A stretch of DNA of 64,000 nt, from contig CAUVWY020000010.1 in the NCBI GenBank assembly GCA_963555775.3, positions 248,001 through 312,000 on the forward strand. Direction: 5' to 3'. Below the pieces are notes generated by a model. The model was not told the DNA's origin. It was given only the letters and a program-made list of their open reading frames with translations, and made no database searches. The translations under genes were made by a program, and so were the position numbers. Of the stretch, positions 9,125-18,276 are shown in pieces; the first letter of the stretch is position 1; every line of letters begins with the position of its first letter. The DNA comes from JAJEDW01 sp963555775. GTDB taxonomy: Bacteria; Acidobacteriota; Terriglobia; 20CM-2-55-15.

Positions 9125-9523
9125 GTGAAGTTGATTGCATCTTGCGCTGGGATCGTCCTGGCGGTCGGTCTGTCGGCCGGGGGCGGAGAACTCCTTGCAC
9201 ATCATGGCAGGGGCGCCACCTACGACACCGATTCCGAGATCGCCCTGGAGGGTACGATCAACGAGTTCGTCTGGAGGAACCCTCATACCGCCATACTGAT
9301 CGACGTCGAAGACGAGAACGGCGATGTCGTCACGTGGGCTATCGAACACAGCAACGTGAGCACCCTGGCCCGTGCAGGCTACAGTCGAAGAACGCTCGTT
9401 CCCGGCCAAAAAGTGACTGCTTACGTCAATCCGGGGGCGCAGGGTGAACCCATCGGGCTGTGCCGGAGAATCGTTTTGGCCGACGGTACGGTGATATTCC
9501 GACGGGGCGGCGGCGTGGATTAG
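9125..9523 (+). CDS. DUF6152 family secreted protein
   Basis: The product has 132 residues with a GTG start at 9125, preceded by GAGGG. It carries a signal peptide (KLIASCAGIVLAVGLSA) and, after processing, the AHH motif typical of DUF6152 (LLAHHGRGATYDTDSE). The core EGTINEFVWRNPHTAILIDV and the tail RRIVLADGTVIF match the family pattern of a small OB-like periplasmic domain. Function is unknown. In related genomes these genes often stand beside the family found here at 11686, but the two are separated by a repeat element and a transposase. The TAG stop is followed, one base later, by a repeat element. Confidence 0.82.
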   Translation: MKLIASCAGIVLAVGLSAGGGELLAHHGRGATYDTDSEIALEGTINEFVWRNPHTAILIDVEDENGDVVTWAIEHSNVSTLARAGYSRRTLVPGQKVTAYVNPGAQGEPIGLCRRIVLADGTVIFRRGGGVD

Positions 9524-9524
9524 G

Positions 9525-9780
9525 CCCGCCTTTCTCACGGGTTTTCGTCGCGAAGAGTCGGAGACGCCGTCAGAGCAAGGCGCGCGCCCGGAGGGCACCG
9601 GAGGCGTACTTCTTACTGCCGCACGGAGGTGCGCTTTGGACGGTACGTCGAGGAGCCCGACCGCGCTTGATCCGGCGCGAGGAACGCGCCGCTACGCGCC
9701 CGGCGCGAGGAACGCGCCGTAGAACGCAGCACTGGCGGATGGATCCGGCACTGTAGCAGACAACTCGTGAGAAAGGCGGG
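9525..9780 (+). mobile_element. Small inverted-repeat element (MITE-like), copy 1
   Basis: The element is 256 bases with perfect 15-base terminal inverted repeats, CCCGCCTTTCTCACG and CGTGAGAAAGGCGGG. Its left end begins one base after the TAG stop of the DUF6152 gene; the right flank is CTAG. Inside are two copies of the small palindrome GGCGCGAGGAACGCGCC, making this the longest copy. No protein-coding frame of its own is evident. Five related copies occur in this window. Confidence 0.85.
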
Positions 9781-9984
9781 CTAGGCCCAAAACAAGCGCA
9801 TAACCAGATGGCGAACGGCCGGTTCCCAGCCATAAAGTTGGAGGCATAACCTTCCGTTCCGGGATCGTGTTGTCCTGGCCTCCGGTTCGAGTTGCGTCTG
9901 TTTCAGTGGGGGCCTCGCCGTGTCTGTTTGAAGGGTTGACAGCAACCGGGACCTCGACCGCCCGGGCTCAGATCCATGATCGGG
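9781..9984. other. Spacer between repeat element and transposase
   Basis: About 200 bases with no gene. The downstream end of the IS1380-type element should lie here, but I could not match an inverted repeat to the sequence at 11590-11640. Confidence 0.4.
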
Positions 9985-11517
9985 TCAGCATCGCAGGGGA
10001 CGACGCAACACATCCACGGCACGGAACAAGACGGACAGCCACGGGTTCCAGGCCATGAGCCGGAAGACGATGCGCCGGCCGGTACGCACGAGTTGGCACG
10101 GCAGGAGGATGAAGGCGTTCAGGAACGTCTTGAACTCCATGCGTAGAACGGTCTGCTTCTCGGCCCGATACTTCGGGGCCCAGCGTCCGGTTTCGGGAAG
10201 CAGCAGCGCAAACCACGCCTTCAGGGTCCAGGCCAGCGACGCCATCACCATGTAGGCCCAGTTGCCGGTCCGGTCGCCCACCGGCATTTTCAAGGCCCGG
10301 ACGCCGTTCTTGAGTTGCTCGATGAGATTCTCCTGATTGCACCGTTGATTCGCGCGCTTCACGATCCGGTCGGCGGGACCGGCACGGTTCGTGATGTAGA
10401 AGAAGTACCGGATCTTGTCGAACAACACCCACTCCCCTTTGGCCTCCGACAGATTCTTCCGCACCACCACGACGCGGTAGTCCCGCTTACAGGCGCCGGG
10501 CCGGTAGGCGAACTCGGCCACGTCTTCGCCCCGCAAGCGAACGTTCTTGAAACCGCGTTCCCGAACGATCCGTTCCTTGACCTTGTCGGGACGCTGGCGG
10601 GGCTGGGTGGCCACCTCGTATCTGGCCTCACGCTCCAGAACTGCCCAGCAGTCCGGCTCCAGCGCATCGGCCCGCGCCACCAGGTTCGCCCTCGCGTCGA
10701 TACCGAAGATGAAGTCCACGCCCTGGCCGTCCCATCCATCCAGATGCCGGGTCTGGCTGAAGTCGGTGTCCCCGCGCAGCAGGATCCGATGGAACCCGGC
10801 GCGCTGGCACAACCCGATCGCCTGATCGAACCGCGGGGCCGCGCCTTCATGCGAGGGCCGGTTGCCGCTCCGGTTCACCAGGTATAACGGCTCGGCGGTG
10901 TTCGCCAGTGAAATCAACAACGGGTGATAGCCCCATGTCCCGTCGTAGGCGATATCCATCCCTTCCTTGCATTCCCCGCTGGTCGGCGCCAGGGTCCCAT
11001 CCGCGTCCAACACCGCCTCGTCGAAAAAACCGGCCGGTTGCTGCCGCCACACATTCAGCCGCACTTCATTCGCCGCCTCCATCAGGTTCTCCACGTCGCC
11101 GGGCTCGAATCTCCGGCAAAAGTCGCCCGCCGTGGTCGGGTCCGGTATCCGCTGCGCCCCCAGCGCATCCAGGTATGCTTCGTCGTTGCGCCGCAACTCG
11201 ATGTCTTCCAGACACTTCCCTCCCGTCAACGCGTTGTAGGCGATGTTCAACACGTGATCCGACTCGTGATACGGCAGATGCCGCTTCAGCACATCCACCC
11301 GCGCGTCGATGGCCTCGATCAGACCCGTCCGCCGCGCCACCCGATGCATCGCCCCAAGACCGCCCACCGCCGTCCCCCGCGTCCGCTTGCCCATCTCATA
11401 GTGCATGTTACTCGCCGACAACATCGGCGCCGACTGTTCCCTCCAATGCCGGTCCCCAAGCCGACGCTCGATTCGCCGCTTGCGATTCCTCATGTTCTTG
11501 CGCGTATAATCGTTCAT
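9985..11517 (-). CDS. IS1380-family transposase
   Basis: The protein has 510 residues and a full-length appearance. ATG 11517 has an excellent AAGGAGG 9 bases upstream. Family features include HLPYHESDHVLNIAYNAL, the DDE residues in FFDEAVLDADGTL, LLRGDTDFSQ and NQRCNQENLIEQLKNG, and a C-terminal YMVMASLAWTLKAWFALLLP segment. It would cut and paste its own insertion sequence. It sits between DUF6152 and its usual partner gene, so it interrupts a conserved pair. No frameshift is seen, so it may be active. Confidence 0.9.
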   Translation of the reverse strand: MNDYTRKNMRNRKRRIERRLGDRHWREQSAPMLSASNMHYEMGKRTRGTAVGGLGAMHRVARRTGLIEAIDARVDVLKRHLPYHESDHVLNIAYNALTGGKCLEDIELRRNDEAYLDALGAQRIPDPTTAGDFCRRFEPGDVENLMEAANEVRLNVWRQQPAGFFDEAVLDADGTLAPTSGECKEGMDIAYDGTWGYHPLLISLANTAEPLYLVNRSGNRPSHEGAAPRFDQAIGLCQRAGFHRILLRGDTDFSQTRHLDGWDGQGVDFIFGIDARANLVARADALEPDCWAVLEREARYEVATQPRQRPDKVKERIVRERGFKNVRLRGEDVAEFAYRPGACKRDYRVVVVRKNLSEAKGEWVLFDKIRYFFYITNRAGPADRIVKRANQRCNQENLIEQLKNGVRALKMPVGDRTGNWAYMVMASLAWTLKAWFALLLPETGRWAPKYRAEKQTVLRMEFKTFLNAFILLPCQLVRTGRRIVFRLMAWNPWLSVLFRAVDVLRRPLRC

Positions 11518-11565
11518 CCGAAATGCCTCCTTTTCCGTCAGGATTCTGCAAATTCCTTTTCGCAC

Positions 11566-11640
11566 GGGACGGGGACATTTCGGGTACTTCCGCTACTTTT
11601 TCACTATCGATACTTCCTCAATCGCGCTTATTCAGGGGCT
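11566..11640. mobile_element. Putative end of the IS1380-type element
   Basis: The sequence upstream of the transposase gene changes character before the next gene. IS1380 elements usually begin with CC and have short inverted repeats. Read inward on the minus strand, this end gives CCTAGCCCCTGAATAAG. I did not find a convincing partner near 9780-9985, so the boundary is uncertain. Confidence 0.3.
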
Positions 11641-11685
11641 AGGTTGGAACACGCGCAAGACCAGGGTTGGGAACGGAGGTTCAAG

Positions 11686-12516
11686 TTGGAAAATCGTTTC
11701 ATGTCTGTTTTTCCAGTTGCGTTGGTGTCCCTGCTCTTGTTTTCGTTGGGGGCTCAGGCAGAGGCAGCGCCGCTGCCGGCGCAGGAACGAGATTTCGATT
11801 CACGCGACCTCTCCGGAATCTGGGCCAAGACGGGCACTGAAGATTCCATAAGTGCGGATGTTCCCCCCATGACGCCGGCGGGAGAGGCGAGGTTCAACGA
11901 AAACGTTCCGACCCGCAGTCGCAGCGCCGAGGGCGGGCTTGGCGTTGGGGACCCGCGCCTCTCGAACGACCCGACGTTCGACTGCAATCCGCGCGGTTTT
12001 CCCCGGATCCTTTACGACACGAACGTCGCCCAGTTCGAATTCATTCATGTCGAGGACCGGATACTGCAACTACTCCAAAGAGAACGCACGCTGCGGGAAC
12101 TCTGGATGGACGGCCGGGCACTGCCTTCCGGCGAAGACCTCGACAACATTGGGCCTTCATGGATGGGACACTCGGTAGCCCAGTGGCAGGGGGACGAGCT
12201 TGTGGTCGACACCGCAGGAATGGATGATCGGGCGTGGACAGATTTTTTCGGCCAGCCCAAGAGCTTCGAGGCCCGGGTCGAAGAGCGCTACCGGCGGGTG
12301 GGCGTCGACACTATCGAACTTCGAATGACGCTCTATGACCCCACGTTTTATACCGCTCCCTGGGTGTCCGACACGAAGATCCTCAGCCGCGTGCCAGCCG
12401 ACGAGATTACGTTTTTCGGATGGACCGGCCTTTTCTCGGGCGTGACGGATCTGATGTGCGCGCCAATGAATAACGACAGGGCGCCATCCACGTGGAGATT
12501 CAGCACCCCGGAGTAA
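11686..12516 (+). CDS. Secreted uncharacterised acidobacterial family protein
   Basis: The product has 276 residues from the TTG at 11686, chosen because GGAGGT lies five bases upstream; ATG 11701 is an alternative without such a site. A signal peptide is followed by DLSGIWAK, then CNPRGFPRIL, WMDGRALP, WQGDELVVDTAGMDD and RRVGVDTIELRMTLYDP. This set of motifs recurs in a large uncharacterised family in Acidobacteria and Gammaproteobacteria, often beside or fused to DUF6152. It may be a lipid- or polymer-binding beta protein; no catalytic residues are evident. It lies directly before an exported class II aldolase with a 17-base gap. Confidence 0.7.
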   Translation: MENRFMSVFPVALVSLLLFSLGAQAEAAPLPAQERDFDSRDLSGIWAKTGTEDSISADVPPMTPAGEARFNENVPTRSRSAEGGLGVGDPRLSNDPTFDCNPRGFPRILYDTNVAQFEFIHVEDRILQLLQRERTLRELWMDGRALPSGEDLDNIGPSWMGHSVAQWQGDELVVDTAGMDDRAWTDFFGQPKSFEARVEERYRRVGVDTIELRMTLYDPTFYTAPWVSDTKILSRVPADEITFFGWTGLFSGVTDLMCAPMNNDRAPSTWRFSTPE

Positions 12517-12533
12517 GGGAATTGTTCAGCAAA

Positions 12534-13376
12534 ATGAAGACACGAAACGAAAATCAGCGTCACATTGCCAGGCGGAGTTTCCTGGTGAGTTCAAGCCAGG
12601 TCGTGGCGGCGACGTTCCTGACGGGAACGTTCTCGATCGCTCGGCCGCAGACGCCGGCCTCGGCGGGTCCCGCCGACCCGGCATTGATCGAGGATCTGAT
12701 TGCGGCAAACCGGATACTGGTCATGGAAGGCATCAACGATGCGTTCGGTCACGTCAGCGTTCGGCACGACCGGAATCCGGATCGGTACGTCCTGGCGCGC
12801 TCCCTGGCGCCCGACCTGGTCACGGCGGATGATTTTATCGAGTACGACCTGGACAGTAATCCGGTCAATCTGAACGGTCGTTCCCAGTATTCCGAACGGT
12901 ATATTCACGGTGAGATCTACAAGGCGCGGCCCGACGTGGGCGCGGTTGTCCATAACCACTCTCCGGACGTGATTCCGTTCAGCGTGAGTTCGGTGCCCTT
13001 CCGGCCCATTTTTCACGTCGCCGCGTTCCTCGGTGAAGGGTTGCCCGTATTCGACATCCGCGAAGAATTCGGGATGACCGATATGCTGGTGCGGGATGCC
13101 GCGCGCGGAAGCGAGTTGGCCAGGTCGCTCGGAGCGAGTTCCGCGGTCCTCATGCGGGGACACGGCATCGCCGTGGTGGGCCCGTCATTGCCTTACGCGG
13201 TGGGTCGAAGCGTTTACTCCGCGTTCAACGCGAAACTTCAGGCCCAAGCCCTTGCATTGGGCGGAGACGTGACCTACCTCGATCCCGAAGAAGCCCAGGC
13301 GTACATGGATCTTGGAGAAAGCCGCGGGTACGAACGTCCCTGGGAGATGTGGAAACGGAAGGCAATGGGACAGTAA
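12534..13376 (+). CDS. Exported class II aldolase/adducin-family protein
   Basis: The 280-residue protein starts with a Tat-type signal (RRSFLVSSSQVVAATFL). The mature domain has the class II aldolase fold markers: GHVSVRH, IHGEIYKARPDVGAVVHNHSP with the two metal-binding histidines, and LMRGHGIAVVG with the third. In cytoplasmic relatives this Zn site cleaves sugar phosphates such as fuculose-1-phosphate. Here the enzyme is exported, so a phosphorylated sugar is unlikely. ATG 12534 has a weak ribosome site, and GTG 12492 is possible. It is a paralogue of the protein at 37712-38575. Confidence 0.82.
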   Translation: MKTRNENQRHIARRSFLVSSSQVVAATFLTGTFSIARPQTPASAGPADPALIEDLIAANRILVMEGINDAFGHVSVRHDRNPDRYVLARSLAPDLVTADDFIEYDLDSNPVNLNGRSQYSERYIHGEIYKARPDVGAVVHNHSPDVIPFSVSSVPFRPIFHVAAFLGEGLPVFDIREEFGMTDMLVRDAARGSELARSLGASSAVLMRGHGIAVVGPSLPYAVGRSVYSAFNAKLQAQALALGGDVTYLDPEEAQAYMDLGESRGYERPWEMWKRKAMGQ

Positions 13377-13475
13377 CAACGTAATAGTTCGAGTCTTTCG
13401 CCGATCTCCCCTCCGGCCATATACACCCGTCAACGATCGCCGATCGGAATCGGGGGAGTTCCGACGCATAGCCCA

Positions 13476-14207
13476 TCATTCGCAAACGACGCCATCGTTG
13501 TCGGCATCGTTCATGAATGGATATGCCGAATGCGTCCGGGGCACCGGGGCGATGCCGTGCGCACGCGCTTCGGCGCAGGTGATCCGGCCATTCCCGTTGT
13601 CGTCCCACCGTTCAAGTGCTAAAGCAACGCGCCGCGCCGGGACCGATCCGGAGGAGGCGGCCGACGGCGCCGGACTCCGGAAGACCATGGCGGTCGAAGT
13701 ACAACCCGCCAGGACGCCCGCCAGGGCCGCGGCTTCGGCCGCGTCAATCGTCAGATTGTATTTCAGCCGGACCGCCAGAACCCGGTTGGCAAACCAGCAA
13801 CGGTTCAATGCGGGCATCCAGTCCGCGGCGTCCCGGTCGTTCTTTGCGCCCCGGTTCAGACTGGGGGAGGCGAGGGTGATATTCAACGGGTCGTTGGCAA
13901 ACTGCCGCTTCACGGCGTCGGACGCCGCGCACAGGCCGCTGTCGTGCGCTTCGGACCGGGCCACCATGTGCTCGATATCGGTTTCGGTCGCCCGCGCGAA
14001 AGTCTGCCCCGAATAGGGGCTGTAGATTCGACCTCCCATCGACGCGATCGCCGCCTGTTCCAAATTCGGTGAATACCTGTAGTCGTCGCTGTCGTATGGC
14101 GTACACCGGACTTCAGGGGAAACGGTCAGGCCCCGCCAAGTGGACGCCTGCTGGGCTCCGGCAGGCAACGAGACAAGGAGAAGAAGCAGTGACAGCAGCA
14201 CTTTCAT
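13476..14207 (-). CDS. Secreted HNH (DUF1524-like) nuclease with excalibur domain
   Basis: The product has 243 residues. A signal peptide (MKVLLSLLLLLVSLPAGAQQ) is followed by an HNH/DUF1524-type active site, TDIEHMVARSEAHDSGLC, with the later NDPLNITLASPSLNRGAKND that completes the motif. The C-terminal about 45 residues form an excalibur calcium-binding domain, DDNGNGRITCAEARAHGI and NDADNDGVVCE. It is predicted to cut DNA outside the cell. ATG 14207 has no strong ribosome site. Homologues serve nutrient DNA degradation in other bacteria. Its immediate neighbours give no further clue. Confidence 0.82.
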   Translation of the reverse strand: MKVLLSLLLLLVSLPAGAQQASTWRGLTVSPEVRCTPYDSDDYRYSPNLEQAAIASMGGRIYSPYSGQTFARATETDIEHMVARSEAHDSGLCAASDAVKRQFANDPLNITLASPSLNRGAKNDRDAADWMPALNRCWFANRVLAVRLKYNLTIDAAEAAALAGVLAGCTSTAMVFRSPAPSAASSGSVPARRVALALERWDDNGNGRITCAEARAHGIAPVPRTHSAYPFMNDADNDGVVCE

Positions 14208-14823
14208 GGTCAAGCCGAATCCCGAGACATCGAAAACTCCGGGAATGTACGGACAATGTCGACATTATCTATCGGCGGTCGCGCGAAATGTGAAGTTTTT
14301 GAGCAGGGGCAAGCCGATCGGGACGGGAAATCGTTTAGCTTGGGAAACTGACGTTTGGGCTGTAAACAGGAATGGCAGCCCGGAGAGAGACGTTACCGAA
14401 GGAATGGTCCGGAGGCGGGCGGGTGGCAGGAGAGGGGGCGCGTCAAGGGCGACTGCCCGAGCGTCCCGGGAGCGTCGGGAACATCGAGAGATCTACCGGC
14501 TGAGTAGCCGCCTCGACCCAAGGCCGGACTATTCGAAAATCGGAAGACCGTTTGCGGACTCACACGGCCGAATGCGGGTAGACGGTCTATCGTATTCGCA
14601 GACGCGTTTTACTGGCCGCGCAGCCAGTGCCGGCGGTTGCGTGGACTCAGAATCGGTATCGGTGCCAACTCCGGGAGATCGAGCAGATCCCTTTATTCGC
14701 ACACCTAGTCAAGATCGCGCAACAAGTTGGTTTCGAAACGAATTGTGACTATTTTCTTCGTGTAACACTCTAATATTTTAAAATCAGAAATCCGCCATCC
14801 CCGCTTCGCTACGCGCCGACGCG
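14208..14823. other. Long non-coding gap
   Basis: This gap of about 600 bases separates two minus-strand units. Open frames across it lack coding character. An AT-rich patch at about 14745-14790 (including ATTTTAAAAT) may mark the end of the Mrp operon transcript or the start of the nuclease transcript. Nothing else is recognised. Confidence 0.45.
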
Positions 14824-16506
14824 TCAACCCACCAATCCCCACATCAACAGCACCACGAACATTACGAAAACTCCCACCGCGGCCACCCCGACCGGTACTT
14901 CCCTCTCCCAATTTCCACTGATCCCCGGCTGCATGACGAACCTCGTGGCGGACGCCACGACGGCGTCTCTCAGACGGGCGCCGGCCTCGAACACGGCCAT
15001 AATCGGCGTGAGTACCAGGGCGTCGGCGGGACGCGCTGCCCGGCGATAGATCCAGTCGGTGTCGATCGATATGGCCGCCTTGGGTTTCAACGCCTCGAGG
15101 AAAAGCCAGAACGCCAGGGCGGTGAACGTCAGATACTCGGCGGTGTGGATCAGCTTGTAGCTCGTATACGGCTGGAAGTCGATGGGGTACGGCAACATGG
15201 CATAGAACGGATAGTGGTAGACGCCGACACCGATACAGACCGCGGCGGCCAGACCCATTCCGGCATACATCCCTGCCGGTATCGCCCGAACCGGCATCTC
15301 CCGCATGGGACCGAACCACGTGAAATACGGCAGTTTCAGTCCGGTATGCAGAAACGTTCCGATCGACGCCGCGTACAGCAACAACGCCACCCAGATCAGG
15401 TTCACGTTCTCGGCCGCCTCGATAACGATCGATTTGGCCACATAACCGCTCAGCAGGGGGAATCCCGAAATGGCAAAACCGCCGATCATGTAGAGGGCCA
15501 TCACCCACGGCAGCAGGTGAACGATCCCGCCAAGCCCGGTCATTTTCGACTTCCCTGTGGCGTACAGCACCGCGCCGGCCCCCATCACCAGCAATCCCTT
15601 GTACAGCACATGGGCAAAGGCATGCGCCGCGGCCCCGTTCACGGCCATTTCGGTTCCGATACCCGCGGCCGCAACCATGAACCCGACCTGACTGACGATA
15701 TGGTAGGCGAGCAGACGGCGCGTGTCGTTTTCGAGAACCGCATACACCACGCCGTACAGCGCCATGGCCACGCCGCCGTAAATCAGGATGTCCCAACCGG
15801 CGAAGCCTCGCAGCAGCGTGTAAACGGCGGTCTTGGTGGTGAAAGCGCTCAGGAACACCATCCCTGTCACGCTCCCTTCAGGGTAGGCGTCCGGCAACCA
15901 GGCGTGCAGCGGCGGAATCGCCGCATTGACGGCAAAACCGGCCAGCACGAGACTGCCGCCCAGAGAGACTTCGAACAAATCGAATGCCACGGAGCCGGTT
16001 TCTCCGATGTGTATCAGTATCCCGGCCAGTAACAGAGCGCCTCCTGTGACGTGCACCAACAGGTATCGCATCGCCGCATTCGAAGAGTCGCGGTAGCGGC
16101 CCGCGTACACCAGGTATGCCGAGGCGACCGCCATGATCTCCCAAAAGACCAGCAGCGTTAACAGATCTCCGGCAAACAGGACGCCCATGGCGGCGCTGGC
16201 ATACAAGAGCGCTGCAACCTGCTGGCCGCGTTCACGCATGTGGAGGGCATAGAAGCCGCCGGCCATGCCGACCAACGCGAAAGCCAGCGCGAATACGATA
16301 CTGAGCTTGTCGACCGACATGGGCGTCAGGTCGAAACCCAGCCACGTCGCATCAATCGTTGTGCCCGGTTCCAGCCAGAACAGGAGTTGGGCCACCACAA
16401 CCCCGAATGCCGCGATGAACGCCCAGCCCCGGACACGCCGCCCCAGGATGGCCACGACCGCGGCCGCGATCATCAGCACGAGGAACGGTGGGAGGTTAGC
16501 GAACAT
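14824..16506 (-). CDS. NuoL/MrpD-type antiporter subunit (third copy, last gene of the Mrp operon)
   Basis: This 560-residue membrane protein is related to complex I proton-pumping subunits. It has the typical LLTLLVFWEIMAVASAYLVY and HAWLPDAYPEGSVTGMVFLSAFTTKTAVYTLLR segments, with conserved Lys and His of the ion channel, plus LYKGLLVMGAGAVLYATG. A long C-terminal extension of about 150 residues with further helices makes it longer than MrpD and closer to NuoL. ATG 16506 has GGAGG upstream and overlaps the preceding small gene by 11 bases. It is the third such subunit in the operon. Confidence 0.87.
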   Translation of the reverse strand: MFANLPPFLVLMIAAAVVAILGRRVRGWAFIAAFGVVVAQLLFWLEPGTTIDATWLGFDLTPMSVDKLSIVFALAFALVGMAGGFYALHMRERGQQVAALLYASAAMGVLFAGDLLTLLVFWEIMAVASAYLVYAGRYRDSSNAAMRYLLVHVTGGALLLAGILIHIGETGSVAFDLFEVSLGGSLVLAGFAVNAAIPPLHAWLPDAYPEGSVTGMVFLSAFTTKTAVYTLLRGFAGWDILIYGGVAMALYGVVYAVLENDTRRLLAYHIVSQVGFMVAAAGIGTEMAVNGAAAHAFAHVLYKGLLVMGAGAVLYATGKSKMTGLGGIVHLLPWVMALYMIGGFAISGFPLLSGYVAKSIVIEAAENVNLIWVALLLYAASIGTFLHTGLKLPYFTWFGPMREMPVRAIPAGMYAGMGLAAAVCIGVGVYHYPFYAMLPYPIDFQPYTSYKLIHTAEYLTFTALAFWLFLEALKPKAAISIDTDWIYRRAARPADALVLTPIMAVFEAGARLRDAVVASATRFVMQPGISGNWEREVPVGVAAVGVFVMFVVLLMWGLVG

Positions 16507-16780
16507 CGTCCCTCCGTTCGCCGACGGCGCCGGTCTCCGAATCGGGGCCCGATTCCGGGTAGTAGTCCTCGCCCTGTTGGACCCCAATCGTGCCAAGCCA
16601 CTTGGAACCGAACACGAATATCGCAAACCAGAAAACGGCAAAGACCGGCCAGTAACCCAATAGACCGCTTCCCCAGAGCGGCGTCGCGTGATGTTCGGAG
16701 ATCGTCAGAAAGACATCGGCAACGATCGAGATCGCGGCAGCGCCCAGAGCCACGATGACGAGTTTGCGGCTGCGGGTCAT
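16496..16780 (-). CDS. Small two-helix membrane protein of the Mrp operon
   Basis: This 94-residue protein has two clear hydrophobic segments, LVIVALGAAAISIVADVFL and GYWPVFAVFWFAIFVFGSKWLG, and a charged tail rich in Asp and Glu. It overlaps both neighbours by a few bases, so it is translationally coupled within the antiporter operon. I do not recognise a named family. Its place between two NuoL/MrpD-like subunits suggests a small accessory or assembly subunit of the complex. Confidence 0.75.
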   Translation of the reverse strand: MTRSRKLVIVALGAAAISIVADVFLTISEHHATPLWGSGLLGYWPVFAVFWFAIFVFGSKWLGTIGVQQGEDYYPESGPDSETGAVGERRDDVR

Positions 16781-18276
16781 GGCGTCGCCTCCATGACCGA
16801 TGCCGCCACCTGGGTCGCAAGCTCCAGGAAACCGAAGCCGAGATCGGGAAAGACGCCGAGCGCAAGCGCGAGCACGCCAGTCACCATGAGGGGCGCCACC
16901 ATCCAGGGGGACGCTTCACCGATCTCGTGACCGTCTGGATCGGGCACGGGCGGTTTTGCAAACGCCCTGAATACGATCGGAAACAGGTAGGCCGCGTTCA
17001 ATATGCCGCTCAGGATGTACACGGCCAGGATCGGATTCATGTTCGCCGCCACTGCCCCGCTACCCAGATACCACTTGCTGGCGAACATCATGAAGGGAGG
17101 CAACCCGGCCATCCCCAACGACGCGAGCGCAAATGCCGTCATCGTGTACGGCATCTGCCGGCCGATCCCATCGAGTTGACTGACATTGTCTTTGTGGGCG
17201 TTGGCATGGATCGCGCCCGCGCAAAAAAAGAGCGTGATCTTGGTCACCCCATGAGCCACCATGTGCAGCAGCGCCCCAACCCATGCGGCGGGGGCCAGTA
17301 TGGCGGTCCCGAGAACGATGTACGACAGGTGACTGATCGTTGAATAGGCGAGTCTCTGTTTGAGGCGATCCATCCGAAGCGCGATGATGGATCCCAGCAT
17401 GAGCGTCACGGCGGCAAACACCGCCACGCCCTGCGCCGCCCCCATCTCGGCCAGCAACGCGGGTCCGAATACGAAACCCATGACCCGCACAAAACCGAAC
17501 GCGCCCGCCTTGACCACGGCCACGGCATGAAGCAACGCGCTCACCGGAGTGGGTGCGACCATGGCGGACGGCAACCAGGAATGCAGCGGCATGACGGCCG
17601 CCTTCACGCCCACACCGCAGGCCATCAACAGGAACAAACCCCACAGGATTCCCGTCCGGCCCGACAGTTCCTGGAGGAAACCACCAGCCACGAACGTTCC
17701 ATCGATCCCCAACGACAACAGCCACGCCGAGGCCGCGATCAACGCCAAACCCGCCGACAGCGTGTAGATCAGATACCGCCGGCCCGCCCGCACCGAAGTG
17801 TCGTCTTCGTGGTGGGTGACCAGCGGATAGGTCGCCAACGTCAGCAGTTCATAGAACAGGACGAACGTAATCAGGTTGGCGGCGAGAGCCACGCCCAGGG
17901 CACTGGACAGGCTCAAGGCAAAGGCCGCGTAATAGCGGGTCTGGCGGCCTTCGTCGAGCGTCCGCATGTAGCCGATCGAATAGATGGTCGTCGGGATCCA
18001 CAGACCGGATGCAAGCAAGGCGAAAAGCATGCCCGCGGGATCGGCTCGAAATGCGATCGCGACACCGGGGATCAGTTCGAAAAGCCTGCTTTCGGCGATT
18101 TGACCGGAGAGCGTGCCCGGAAGCATCGCCAGAACCGTACCGGCAGTGGCGATGGAAGCCAGCAGGCTCCAGCTTTCGCGCAGGTTGGGCCGGCGGCCGC
18201 AAACCAGGATGGGGACGGTCGCCGCCATCGGGATGGCGATCGCCAGCAAGGGAAGCGCGCCCGGGAACAGGTTCAT
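16777..18276 (-). CDS. MrpD/NuoM-type Na+/H+ antiporter subunit (second copy)
   Basis: The 499-residue polytopic membrane protein has proton-antiporter motifs: NLITFVLFYELLTLATYPLV with the conserved Glu, VKAAVMPLHSWLPSAMVAPTPVSALLHAVAVVKAGAFG with the conserved Lys (quoted as landmarks), and HMVAHGVTKITLFFCAGAI. It should form one ion channel of the Mrp complex. The start overlaps the preceding gene stop by four bases and its own stop overlaps the next small gene. Close relatives are annotated as monovalent cation/H+ antiporter subunit D or proton-conducting transporter. Confidence 0.9.
   Translation of the reverse strand: MNLFPGALPLLAIAIPMAATVPILVCGRRPNLRESWSLLASIATAGTVLAMLPGTLSGQIAESRLFELIPGVAIAFRADPAGMLFALLASGLWIPTTIYSIGYMRTLDEGRQTRYYAAFALSLSSALGVALAANLITFVLFYELLTLATYPLVTHHEDDTSVRAGRRYLIYTLSAGLALIAASAWLLSLGIDGTFVAGGFLQELSGRTGILWGLFLLMACGVGVKAAVMPLHSWLPSAMVAPTPVSALLHAVAVVKAGAFGFVRVMGFVFGPALLAEMGAAQGVAVFAAVTLMLGSIIALRMDRLKQRLAYSTISHLSYIVLGTAILAPAAWVGALLHMVAHGVTKITLFFCAGAIHANAHKDNVSQLDGIGRQMPYTMTAFALASLGMAGLPPFMMFASKWYLGSGAVAANMNPILAVYILSGILNAAYLFPIVFRAFAKPPVPDPDGHEIGEASPWMVAPLMVTGVLALALGVFPDLGFGFLELATQVAASVMEATP

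Noticed and set aside
9781..11685. Precise ends of the IS1380 element
   Set aside because: I could not pair any sequence near 9780-9985 with the region at 11590-11640 as inverted repeats, so no boundary is claimed.
14140..14748. Plus-strand frame of about 200 codons in the gap before the Mrp operon
   Set aside because: Composition is Arg- and Ser-rich without any hydrophobic core or recognisable motif, and it overlaps the nuclease gene.
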